Assembly: GCF_029240175.1 (NCBI RefSeq)
Contig: NZ_JARBTM010000002.1
Location: 124,001-188,000, forward strand
DNA length: 64,000 nt
Direction of reading: 5' to 3'
From: Anaerosolibacter sp.
Lineage (GTDB): Bacteria > Bacillota > Clostridia > Peptostreptococcales > Thermotaleaceae
Part shown: positions 25,889 through 33,673 of the stretch, piece after piece
Layout: every line of letters begins with the position of its first letter
Position numbering within the stretch: position 1 is the stretch's first letter
Notes under the pieces: model-generated
What the model saw: the letters and a program-made list of their open reading frames with translations, nothing else
Told to the model about the DNA's origin: nothing
Databases searched by the model: none
Program-made: the position numbers and the translations under genes

Positions 25889-25972
25889 GTGCTAAAAGGG
25901 AGTAGCTGTGGCCCATGGGCCATAAATAGGATCAACATACTGGTGATAAACCTGGTCCTATTTGCTTCAGAA
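25889..25972 (+). promoter_or_regulatory. yybP-ykoY manganese riboswitch
   Basis: The conserved loop sequences of the yybP-ykoY class are present in order: AAAAGGGAGTAGC (25894-25906), then ATCAACATACTGG (25931-25943), then CCTGGTCCTATTTGC (25951-25965). AAATAGGA pairs with TCCTATTT, and GGCCCATGGGCC forms the variable stem. The class binds Mn2+ and turns on Mn exporters. Here it lies upstream of a UPF0016 gene, a usual partner, although the coding region starts about 290 bases later. Confidence 0.9.
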
Positions 25973-25982
25973 CGTGTTTCTA

Positions 25983-26054
25983 AAGGGGCGAGACTTTTGG
26001 CTTAATAAAGCTATTTTATAATAGTTTTATTAAGTTGAAGGTTTCGCCCTTAAT
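25983..26054 (+). terminator. Expression-platform hairpin of the Mn riboswitch
   Basis: Large nested hairpin: outer AAGGGGCGA with TTCGCCCTT, inner CTTAATAAA (26001-26009) with TTTATTAAG (26026-26034). It is followed by AATTTATT. It is probably the switchable terminator, although the T-run is impure. Confidence 0.6.
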
Positions 26055-26120
26055 TTATTCAATCCGTTCATAGACTGCGTGGAATAGATTTTTACATACT
26101 CAGTAGGGTTGTACATTTTT

Positions 26121-26176
26121 GGTTAGCAGATAGCGGTTAGCTGTATAGAAAAAACTGCTAACTGCTAACGGCTAAC
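26121..26176. repeat. Palindrome built of GTTAGC units
   Basis: GGTTAGCAGATAGCGGTTAG and CTGCTAACTGCTAACGGC then TAAC face each other around AAAAAA. Several GTTAGC/GCTAAC units can pair in alternative registers. It lies in the leader between the riboswitch and the UPF0016 start. Confidence 0.65.
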
Positions 26177-26261
26177 ATGATTCTGAAAATACTATAGAAG
26201 CAGTGAAAGAACTTTGCTACACAAAATAGTGATATGCAATTTATAGAGGGAGGTATCCATA

Positions 26262-27392
26262 ATGGTTCAGGAATTTATTCGTTCTCTATTTTTAATTTTT
26301 ATGGCTGAAATGGGTGACAAGACCCAGATACTGGCTATGGCTTTTGCTACCCAGTATAAGGTGAAGAAGGTACTATTGGGTGTCTTTCTAGGATCTCTAT
26401 TAAATCATGGCATTGCAGTAGCCGTGGGTTCTTATTTATCCAATATAATCCCTATCAACACGATACAGATTGTTGCAGGCATTTCCTTTATTGGGTTTGC
26501 CCTATGGACATTGAAAAATGATAAAGACGATGATGAAGAGGATCAGGGTAAAAGAAATTTGGGGCCGGTTTTTACTGTAGCTATGGCATTTTTCATTGGG
26601 GAACTTGGAGATAAGACTCAGTTGACTGCTATTACCCTATCAGTAGATGCAGTATATCCAGTTTTTATTTTGATGGGGACTGTTGCAGGAATGATCCTAA
26701 CTAGTGGAATAGGTATTTATGTAGGAAGTAAGATTGGAGACCGTATCCCAGAATTTACAATTAAAATTGCATCAGCATCGATTTTCATGTTTTTTGGTAT
26801 AACAAAGCTGTACAACACACTACCATCGACTTATCTTCAGCCTACATACATGGGAGGATTCTTCATAATTATTGGTATCAGTGTCTTTGTCTTACTAAAA
26901 CCTGCTTTAGAAGCAAAAAAGAGAGGCGAGCTAACACCTTTCAGAGAGGCTGCTCTTACCTTGTATGAATATACGCACCAAATCAAAGGGGCTGTAGATG
27001 AAATATGTTTAGGAGAAGGGCAGTGTGGCAAGTGTCAAGGACAAAGCTGCATTATTGGACATACCAAGATATTGCTTCATCAGGCCGTGGAAAGCGGAAA
27101 GTTTCATAAAGTAGGAGAATGGCAGGGTTTTTCTGAAAGCTTAGAAAAGAACTTCGAGGAAGGTAAAGTAATTGAAAGCCTAAGTCTCACTTTGGCAGCT
27201 TTGACCCAGCATCCTTCTCAGGAAGAGACCGTCTTTATACATACGGTGAGGCAAGCTTTAGAGATGATACTGTTCAAGGAAAAATTGCCTTACGATGATA
27301 ATTTGGATAGGTACTTTGAAGATTTAAAAAAGAGGGGAACGAAGGTAGCGCAAAAGATCATTCGGAGGGTAGAAGAGCTGACGTCAGCATAA
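26262..27392 (+). CDS. UPF0016/TMEM165 (MneA/GDT1-type) manganese exporter with C-terminal Cys domain
   Basis: This 376-residue protein carries two copies of the family signature ExGDKT, in AEMGDKTQILAMAF and GELGDKTQLTAITLS, each within three-helix repeats (six or seven helices, residues 1-215). UPF0016 proteins exchange Mn2+ or Ca2+ for protons, and the upstream Mn riboswitch supports Mn2+ efflux. An unusual 150-residue cytoplasmic extension follows, with the cluster CLGEGQCGKCQGQSC (C-x5-C-x2-C-x4-C) near residue 250 and then helices. The extension could be a metal sensor or gate (inference). Start 26262 follows GAGGGAGG. Confidence 0.9.
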   Translation: MVQEFIRSLFLIFMAEMGDKTQILAMAFATQYKVKKVLLGVFLGSLLNHGIAVAVGSYLSNIIPINTIQIVAGISFIGFALWTLKNDKDDDEEDQGKRNLGPVFTVAMAFFIGELGDKTQLTAITLSVDAVYPVFILMGTVAGMILTSGIGIYVGSKIGDRIPEFTIKIASASIFMFFGITKLYNTLPSTYLQPTYMGGFFIIIGISVFVLLKPALEAKKRGELTPFREAALTLYEYTHQIKGAVDEICLGEGQCGKCQGQSCIIGHTKILLHQAVESGKFHKVGEWQGFSESLEKNFEEGKVIESLSLTLAALTQHPSQEETVFIHTVRQALEMILFKEKLPYDDNLDRYFEDLKKRGTKVAQKIIRRVEELTSA

Positions 27393-27526
27393 TGAGTGAT
27401 TGTAGGGAATATAATATATTCTCAAAATAACTCTTTCAATTCCTTTTAGGAGTATGGTAAAGTAAAATAAACGGAAAAATATAATGCATTATGTATAAAT
27501 ATACGGATACAAGGAGGTATATTAAA

Positions 27527-28498
27527 ATGATGATAGAAATGATAAAATGCCATGGTACGGGGAATGAGTTTGTACTCATCGATGAAATCAACCATGATTA
27601 TGGTTTTACTGAAGAACAAAGGATCTCCCTTGCAAGGGAGATATGTGATCGTAAAGGGCCTATAGGTGCTGATGGCATCCTATTTGTTCTATCCAGTGAA
27701 TGGGCAGATGGGAAAATGAGGATTTTCAACGCTGATGGATCAGAACCAGAAATGTGTGGCAATGGTTTAAGGTGTGTGGGAAGATATGTGATTGAGGTGG
27801 TAGGCAAGGATGTGGTTGAAATTGAGACCATGAAAGCCAGCTATGTGGTCAGAAAGGCAGAGGAAATCCATAATGGGATTACTACGATTCAGATTACCAT
27901 CGAGACCGTTTCCTTTGATATCAATACACTGCCCATGAATGGGTCGAGAAAAGAGCACCTATTTGACAAGATTAAAGAACTATCTGAGACGTTGACGTTT
28001 AGTGCTTTAAGTATTTCCAATCCCCATGTGGTTGCTATCGTCGATCATATTGATGAGAAGGAATTGAGCATCGTAGGGGAGAAGGCCAACACTGATAGAA
28101 CTGTTTTTCCTAAGGGTGTCAATGTAAACTTCGTGAAGATATTGGATGAACAAAGTATTTATGTAAAGACCTATGAGCGGGGGGTTGGTCTGACACAGTC
28201 CTGCGGTACGGGAATGACAGCATCCAGTATCATCGTCTGTCGCAAAGATGAAAAAAGGTTTGACTCGGAGATTCGTATATTTAACGATGGTGGGATGATT
28301 AAGTGTATTGTTTCAAAAGATGAATTGGAGAAATATAAGGTTGAATTTATTGGAAATGCCTCGTATATTTATAAAGGCAGAATTGAGTTCGACTTCAGCG
28401 GGAAGAAGCCATATCAGCTAGCTGATAAAGAAATCTATGAGAAAGAGATTCAAGATTATGATGGATTCTTGACCTATGCAAAAAGTGTTTTAGCATAG
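27527..28498 (+). CDS. dapF: Diaminopimelate epimerase-type enzyme
   Basis: This 323-residue protein has the DapF two-domain symmetric fold and both catalytic cysteines. One is in NADGSEPEMCGNGLRCVGRY, the other in TQSCGTGMTASS; KCHGTGNEFVLIDE opens the protein. DapF converts LL- to meso-diaminopimelate for lysine and peptidoglycan synthesis. It is about 45 residues longer than the usual 275, with an extra C-terminal segment after the second domain. A related PLP-independent racemase on another substrate therefore cannot be excluded. ATG at 27527 has AAGGAGG upstream; the in-frame ATG at 27491 lacks a site. Confidence 0.85.
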   Translation: MMIEMIKCHGTGNEFVLIDEINHDYGFTEEQRISLAREICDRKGPIGADGILFVLSSEWADGKMRIFNADGSEPEMCGNGLRCVGRYVIEVVGKDVVEIETMKASYVVRKAEEIHNGITTIQITIETVSFDINTLPMNGSRKEHLFDKIKELSETLTFSALSISNPHVVAIVDHIDEKELSIVGEKANTDRTVFPKGVNVNFVKILDEQSIYVKTYERGVGLTQSCGTGMTASSIIVCRKDEKRFDSEIRIFNDGGMIKCIVSKDELEKYKVEFIGNASYIYKGRIEFDFSGKKPYQLADKEIYEKEIQDYDGFLTYAKSVLA

Positions 28499-28544
28499 AT
28501 TATCTTGGGTCATTTGATAATTGGACGAAGAAACATGGGATTGT

Positions 28545-28577
28545 GGAGAGGACCTTAGTCTTCTCCTATTTTTATTT
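28545..28577 (+). terminator. Terminator after dapF
   Basis: GGAGAGGAC-CTTA-GTCTTCTCC followed by TATTTTTATTT. The remaining 220 bases to the MATE start show no recognised motif. Confidence 0.85.
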
Positions 28578-28795
28578 GGTATCCTTGATTCATTAGGTTA
28601 AATGTTGCAACATGAAGAAATATCAAATAAAATGCTAATAATGTAAATGAATAAAAGGATAAGATGATATAAGTATAGAATTTTAAAAGAGGGATTTCCC
28701 AATCAACGAGGATTAAATATGGCATACTTCTATGCTTATGAAGTTTGGTGGTTACGGGTATAGATGCATCGGTGAAGAAAAGAGAGGGGTGCAGG

Positions 28796-30154
28796 ATGAA
28801 CGAAAGAAGCTATAGATTGGAAAATGAAAAAATGAGCAAGTTGTTGATGAATCTTTCATTACCAGCTACTATAGGAATGATCGTGAATGCTTTGTATAAT
28901 ATTGTGGATACCATCTTTATCGGACGAGGTGTAGGGTATCTGGCCATCGGGGGTCTAACCGTTGCATTCCCTATTCAAATGATGATAATGGCTGTTGCCC
29001 AGATGATTGGAATCGGCGCCGCATCGGCGATCTCTAGAAGCCTGGGTGCTAAGGATATTGAAAGAGCTGACCATGTGGCGGGAAATTCATTCTTGGCAGT
29101 GACGTTTTTGGGTATATTGATCTGTATTTTGGGGTCGATTTTTGTGGAACCATTGTTACGACTCTTCGGAGCCACGGATACCTTAATGCCCTATGGAAAG
29201 GAATATATTCAAGTAATCTTACTGGGAAGTATATACTTCCCCTTCGTGGTATCTGCCAATAACCTAATACGGGCGGAAGGCAATGCGAAGGCAGCCATGT
29301 TCTCAATGTTAATCGGCACCATATTGAATATATTTTTAGATTACATTTTCATTTTTCCACTAGATATGGGCATTCGGGGGGCAGCCCTGGCTACCATTGT
29401 TTCTCAATTTGTTTCGTTAATTTATGTTTTGGTGTATATCTATGGGGGAAGTAGTACATTAAAGGTAAAGTTACACCACTTGAAGCCCGATAAGGGGATT
29501 ATGATAGAGATGGTTACAGTTGGTTTTCCTGCTTTTGCCAGGCAGTTTTCAGGAAGTTTTGTGGCCATTGTTCTAAATAATTCGCTAGTGGCTTATGGCG
29601 GGGAATTGGCCATAGCTATATTTGGCGTGATTAATCGAGTGACCATGTTCTTATTTATGCCACTATTTGGGATCGTCCAAGGAATGCAGCCCATTGCAGG
29701 CTATAATTATGGTGCAAAGCGAATCGATCGCGTAAAGGAAGTATTAAAGCTGTCGATTCTTTATACCACGGTATTCGCCGCCTTTAGCACGATGATAGGC
29801 GAATTATTTCCAGGAGCTATCTTTGGGATGTTTGATGATGATCCACTGCTTATTGAAAAGGGTGTAACTGCCTTAAGAATTTCAATTGCTATGGTACCCA
29901 TCATAGGGGTACAGATTGTAGGTGCTGCTTTATTTCAATCTCTGGGGAAAGCCATGCCATCCCTGATATTATCACTGTTGAGACAAGTGTTTCTATTGAT
30001 ACCTCTGGTATTGATACTACCAAGGTTATTTGGGTTGGGACTTTTGGGTATATGGCTGTCCATTCCATTGGCAGATGTATTGTCTACTTTAATTACCATT
30101 GTCTTATTGAAGAGTGAAATGAAAAAAATCAACTTACAGTTCCAGGTTGAATAA
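28796..30154 (+). CDS. MATE-family multidrug efflux transporter
   Basis: This 452-residue protein has twelve predicted membrane helices in two homologous halves (LSLPATIGMIVNALYNIVDT at the start; MVTVGFPAFARQFSGSFVAI at the second half). The usual MATE sequences PIQMMIMAVAQMIGIG and GMQPIAGYNYGAKRIDR are present. It would export cationic compounds with Na+ or H+ antiport. ATG at 28796 has AGAGGGG 7 bases upstream, so the longer frame from 28745 is not used. A small gene overlaps its stop codon. Confidence 0.95.
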   Translation: MNERSYRLENEKMSKLLMNLSLPATIGMIVNALYNIVDTIFIGRGVGYLAIGGLTVAFPIQMMIMAVAQMIGIGAASAISRSLGAKDIERADHVAGNSFLAVTFLGILICILGSIFVEPLLRLFGATDTLMPYGKEYIQVILLGSIYFPFVVSANNLIRAEGNAKAAMFSMLIGTILNIFLDYIFIFPLDMGIRGAALATIVSQFVSLIYVLVYIYGGSSTLKVKLHHLKPDKGIMIEMVTVGFPAFARQFSGSFVAIVLNNSLVAYGGELAIAIFGVINRVTMFLFMPLFGIVQGMQPIAGYNYGAKRIDRVKEVLKLSILYTTVFAAFSTMIGELFPGAIFGMFDDDPLLIEKGVTALRISIAMVPIIGVQIVGAALFQSLGKAMPSLILSLLRQVFLLIPLVLILPRLFGLGLLGIWLSIPLADVLSTLITIVLLKSEMKKINLQFQVE

Positions 30155-30479
30155 GAGGGACTCCAGATATTTAAAGGCTTTGATGAATGGAATGATTGGT
30201 AAAAAGGCGGTGACAGAAGTGGAGTTATGGCAGGAAATCATTGAAAGTGGAATAGCAAAGAACTATATAGAAGAATACCTGAGTACCTTGGGTGGTGAAA
30301 ACTGTGGCAGCGGATTGTATAAGGGCAAGGATTGGGAAATTCAAATCCAAGAAAAGGATGATCGATGCTTTGGAAAACTTTGCTTACCCGTGAACCTTGT
30401 GATTTTCAGAGGAGAAAAATCTACATGCCTGCAACTGGTAGATAGATTTCGACTAACCTTTCTATCAGCAGGAGGTTGA
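30147..30479 (+). CDS. Hypothetical protein overlapping the MATE gene
   Basis: This is a 110-codon frame from TTG at 30147, overlapping the MATE stop by 8 bases. An ATG at 30183 (MNGMIGKKAVTEVELWQEII) with AAAGG upstream is an alternative start. The first half is helical (VELWQEIIESGIAKNYIEEY); the second is a beta-like stretch with three cysteines. No family is recognised. Position suggests cotranscription with the transporter. Coding status is uncertain. Confidence 0.5.
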   Translation: MNKRDSRYLKALMNGMIGKKAVTEVELWQEIIESGIAKNYIEEYLSTLGGENCGSGLYKGKDWEIQIQEKDDRCFGKLCLPVNLVIFRGEKSTCLQLVDRFRLTFLSAGG

Positions 30480-30503
30480 TGGAAAATGGAAAAGAAGATC
30501 GCG

Positions 30504-30617
30504 ACCAAGATTGAGATTGTAACCCAGGGTCATCCTGCCCTTTTTCTGCTGATTTCTTGGGCCTTCGGGCGGGGGAACCCCGCCCCTACTGCCTTTCCTC
30601 AATCTTGATCTTGATCT
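30504..30617. repeat. Intergenic palindromic repeat with CAAGATTGAGATT arms
   Basis: The left arm is CCAAGATTGAGATTG and the right arm is CTCAATCTTGATCTTGATCT. Between them lie CAGGGTCATCCTG and GGGCGGGGGAACCCCGCCCC then TAC, the second reading GTAGGGGCGGGGTTCC on the other strand. Same family as the repeats at 4399 and 38541. Confidence 0.75.
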
Positions 30618-30627
30618 GAATACTTTC

Positions 30628-31542
30628 CTATAACTTTGCCAGCTCTACTGCCAATTGGGCACCTACTTTGGCGTTATTATAAACCAGCTGAATATTGGAT
30701 TCTAAGCTTTTGCCCCCTGTTAATGCCTTGATTTTTGATAGAAGGAAGGGGGTTGTTTCTTTTCCCTTAATACCCGTCGATTCTGCTTCTCTTAGGGCAT
30801 CTTCAATGGCATGATGAATGGCATCATAATCCATCTCATAGGCTTCAGGGATCGGATTACCAATCACCATGCCACCCTTTAAATCAAGATCCCACTTTGC
30901 CTTTAACGCTTTGGCTAATTCTTTAGGGGTATCTACACGATAATCAGCTTGGAAACCGCTTTTGCGGGTATAAAAAGCAGGAAAATCCTCTGTTTGATAT
31001 CCTACCACGGGAACTCCATGGGTTTCTAGATACTCAAGGGTTAAACCGATATCTAGGATAGATTTGGCCCCTGCGCATACCACCGCCACATTGGTGTTGG
31101 CCAACTCAGTTAAATCTGCAGAAACATCGAAGGTTTCCTGGGCATTACGGTGAACACCGCCGATACCACCTGTGACGAATACTTTGATACCTGCTAAAGC
31201 GGCAATAATCATAGTGGAAGCCACTGTGGTAGCACCATTGAGCTGCTTAGCCACAATGAAAGGTAAATCTCTTCGGCTAACCTTTAAAATATCTTGTCCT
31301 TTTCCCATATATTCTAGTTCTTCATCGGTGAGACCTACCTTGAGCTTGCCATGAAGTATGCCGATGGTAGCTGGTACTGCACCATGTTCTCGAACGATTC
31401 CTTCAACCCTGCGTGCAGTTTCAATATTTTCAGGATAGGGCATTCCATGGGAGATAATGGTAGATTCCAAAGCAACCACTGGTTTTCCAGCAGCAAGGGC
31501 CTGTTGTACTTCGGGATGTATTTCTAAATATTGTTGATACAC
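30628..31542 (-). CDS. psuG: Pseudouridine-5'-phosphate glycosidase
   Basis: This 304-residue PsuG/IndA family enzyme cleaves pseudouridine 5'-phosphate to uracil and ribose 5-phosphate. Characteristic stretches: [77 protein letters not shown] and [14 protein letters not shown] start at 31542, with AAGGAG 8 bases upstream. It shares one base with the psuK stop, so translation is coupled. Length is normal. Confidence 0.95.
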   Translation of the reverse strand: MYQQYLEIHPEVQQALAAGKPVVALESTIISHGMPYPENIETARRVEGIVREHGAVPATIGILHGKLKVGLTDEELEYMGKGQDILKVSRRDLPFIVAKQLNGATTVASTMIIAALAGIKVFVTGGIGGVHRNAQETFDVSADLTELANTNVAVVCAGAKSILDIGLTLEYLETHGVPVVGYQTEDFPAFYTRKSGFQADYRVDTPKELAKALKAKWDLDLKGGMVIGNPIPEAYEMDYDAIHHAIEDALREAESTGIKGKETTPFLLSKIKALTGGKSLESNIQLVYNNAKVGAQLAVELAKL

Positions 31543-32630
31543 TAAATCAACTCCTTCATTATATTTTGAACGTTTTTGGCTGACATCATAGGATGTATGG
31601 TGTCTTTATGGGACAAAGCGAAAATTGAAGCGGCTGTGGCAAAGCGAGCGCTTTGATCTAGGGTGTATTTTTGCAGGAAACCAAAGACCAAGCCTGCCAT
31701 AAATGCATCTCCAGCACCTGTAGCATTTACGACATGGATTTCAGGTACCGATAAGAATCGGGTATGCTGGTGATCTCCATAACATATACCGTCTTTCCCC
31801 ATGCTGATAAAGACCTGCTGTACACCCTGATTAAGAAAGTAATCACATGCTTTTTCTGCATCTAATGTGGAAACGATGGAGATCCCAGATAACACTTCTG
31901 CTTCATATTTGTTAGGTTTAATGGTATGAAAGGCTCCTATTATCTCTTTGACTTTCAGTGCTTTGCTGGTAGACACAGTATCTAAAAAGAAAAAGCAATC
32001 CTTAAAGTGGGTGATTAAGAATTCAATAGATGCTTGGGGTATGTTGGTATCTAGGACAATTAATTGTGCATTGTTAAGAATCGGTCCATGATTTTTCAAG
32101 AAATCTACAGAAAAGTTGTCGAAGATATCCATATGTGATACAGCTGCGGCCATATCACCATCATGATCTAGAATAGAAAGATAGGTAGACGTAGATGCAT
32201 TTTTCAGCATGAGACAGTGATCCATATCGATGCCTGATGATCTGGATTCTTCCATAAGCTTTTTCCCATAAACATCATCCCCTACAGCAGAAAAAAGTTT
32301 CGTTTGAATGCCGAGTTTTACAAGGTTTTCTGCGATATTCCTTCCTACACCTCCAAGGGAAATACGGACATTGCCTGGGTTGGAATCTTTGAGTATCAAA
32401 GGTTTTGACACAAATCCTTGAATATCAATATTGGCTCCTCCTACCACAGCCACGTAGTCCGCCTCCTTTAGCACATAGCCTTTGCCGGCAATAAAACCCT
32501 TTTTTACGAGATTGGTAATATGAACGGCGGCAGAGGAACGGGTTATCCCTAAGGTATCTGCCAACTCTTGCTGAGAAATCATAGGATTCCTGCGGATGAT
32601 ATCTAATATCTCTTTTTCTCTTTCGGTCAT
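31542..32630 (-). CDS. psuK: PfkB-type pseudouridine kinase with N-terminal winged helix
   Basis: The product is 362 residues. Residues 1-55 form a winged helix ([40 protein letters not shown]). The rest is a ribokinase/PfkB fold with GGANIDIQG, the glycine motif [13 protein letters not shown] and the C-terminal ATP/anion-hole signature [16 protein letters not shown]. It would phosphorylate pseudouridine for PsuG. The HTH fused to this kinase type is known among Firmicutes and may give autoregulation. ATG at 32630 is preferred; TTG at 32642 and GTG at 32639 are alternatives, since the upstream site is weak. Confidence 0.93.
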   Translation of the reverse strand: MTEREKEILDIIRRNPMISQQELADTLGITRSSAAVHITNLVKKGFIAGKGYVLKEADYVAVVGGANIDIQGFVSKPLILKDSNPGNVRISLGGVGRNIAENLVKLGIQTKLFSAVGDDVYGKKLMEESRSSGIDMDHCLMLKNASTSTYLSILDHDGDMAAAVSHMDIFDNFSVDFLKNHGPILNNAQLIVLDTNIPQASIEFLITHFKDCFFFLDTVSTSKALKVKEIIGAFHTIKPNKYEAEVLSGISIVSTLDAEKACDYFLNQGVQQVFISMGKDGICYGDHQHTRFLSVPEIHVVNATGAGDAFMAGLVFGFLQKYTLDQSARFATAASIFALSHKDTIHPMMSAKNVQNIMKELI

Positions 32631-32713
32631 AATTTTCACCAACTTTTGCTTATAATATAAACATATGATTATAAATAGTATATCCTATTCTATTGTATTT
32701 AGGAATAGACATT

Positions 32714-32741
32714 AAAAAAAAATCCCATTATGGGATTTTTT
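32714..32741 (-). terminator. Ferritin gene terminator
   Basis: AAAAATCCCAT-T-ATGGGATTTTT with T-runs on both strands, immediately after the ferritin stop on the minus strand. Confidence 0.8.
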
Positions 32742-32743
32742 CT

Positions 32744-33253
32744 TTATTCAGCAGCAGGTGGTGTAAAGACTCTTTGGGCCAGCTCTGCATCTAGCATATA
32801 TAGGGCATTGGCATTGTCGCCAATCCGCTGAAGCTTTTTCACCAAGCCGTTAAACATAGATTCTTCTTCAACTTGCTCATCAATAAACCATTTTAGAAAA
32901 CTGATGGTAGCATGCTCCCTCTCTTCCATGGCTAAGTCTGTAAGGGTATAAATACGCTTTGTGACAAACTGCTCATGCGCATAGGCATATTTGAATGCAT
33001 CTAAAATGGAGGTAAAGTCACTTTTCGGTTCATCTAAGGCAGATACCTTGGCTCTTCCATTCATTTCAATGATATAGTCAAAGAATTTCATAGCATGGAA
33101 TTTTTCCTCTTCTGCCTGTACCCTGAAGAAATTTGCAAATCCCATTAAATCCTCATCGGCACAATAGGAAGCCATAGAAAGATAAAGATTTGCAGAAAAG
33201 AGTTCATGTTTAACTTGTACATTTAATTCACTCATTAGTTTTTCGCTGATCAT
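32744..33253 (-). CDS. ftnA: Ferritin (non-heme, bacterial FtnA type)
   Basis: This 169-residue four-helix ferritin stores iron in a 24-mer shell. Ferroxidase ligands are visible: Glu in NVQVKHELFSANLYLSMASY, E-x-x-H in AEEEKFHAMKFFDYI, and Glu/Gln positions in DLAMEEREHATISFLKWFID and EQVEEE. The mostly helical C-terminus LYMLDAELAQRV is typical. AAAAGGAGG precedes the ATG. It is a single gene with its own terminator, divergent from the sensor kinase. Confidence 0.95.
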   Translation of the reverse strand: MISEKLMSELNVQVKHELFSANLYLSMASYCADEDLMGFANFFRVQAEEEKFHAMKFFDYIIEMNGRAKVSALDEPKSDFTSILDAFKYAYAHEQFVTKRIYTLTDLAMEEREHATISFLKWFIDEQVEEESMFNGLVKKLQRIGDNANALYMLDAELAQRVFTPPAAE

Positions 33254-33673
33254 ATGTAATCCTCCTTTTTACTCTTATGTATTTCATACCACAAATTATT
33301 GCCATAAAACAAAAAACCGATTCCTACAAGAATATAGTTTAACATAAAAGACATATTTTGTTAATCTAAATCGACAAATATTGAGCTAAGAAGATACGAT
33401 ATAAAAATAGACATCAGTTACATTCAGAAACTTTAAATTTTAGCCCAAATATCACATCACAAGACAAAAGTAGTTAATAATCGACAAAGGGTTTATGAAG
33501 AAAAATGAAGAATTCTAACACGAATCAAACAATTTAATGATAGCAAAACCAAGTTGCCTAGATTAAAGTGTTTTTGATAAGTAGTACACTCTTATTTTTA
33601 TCCAGATCATTGGATAGAAGTGCCACCATAGTATATTGTGTCAAAAGGATTCATGATAAAAGGGGTGATTAAA
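33254..33673. other. Divergent intergenic region, no feature recognised
   Basis: 420 AT-rich bases between divergent ferritin and kinase genes. They must hold two promoters, but no convincing consensus pair, hairpin or known leader was found. Confidence 0.5.
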
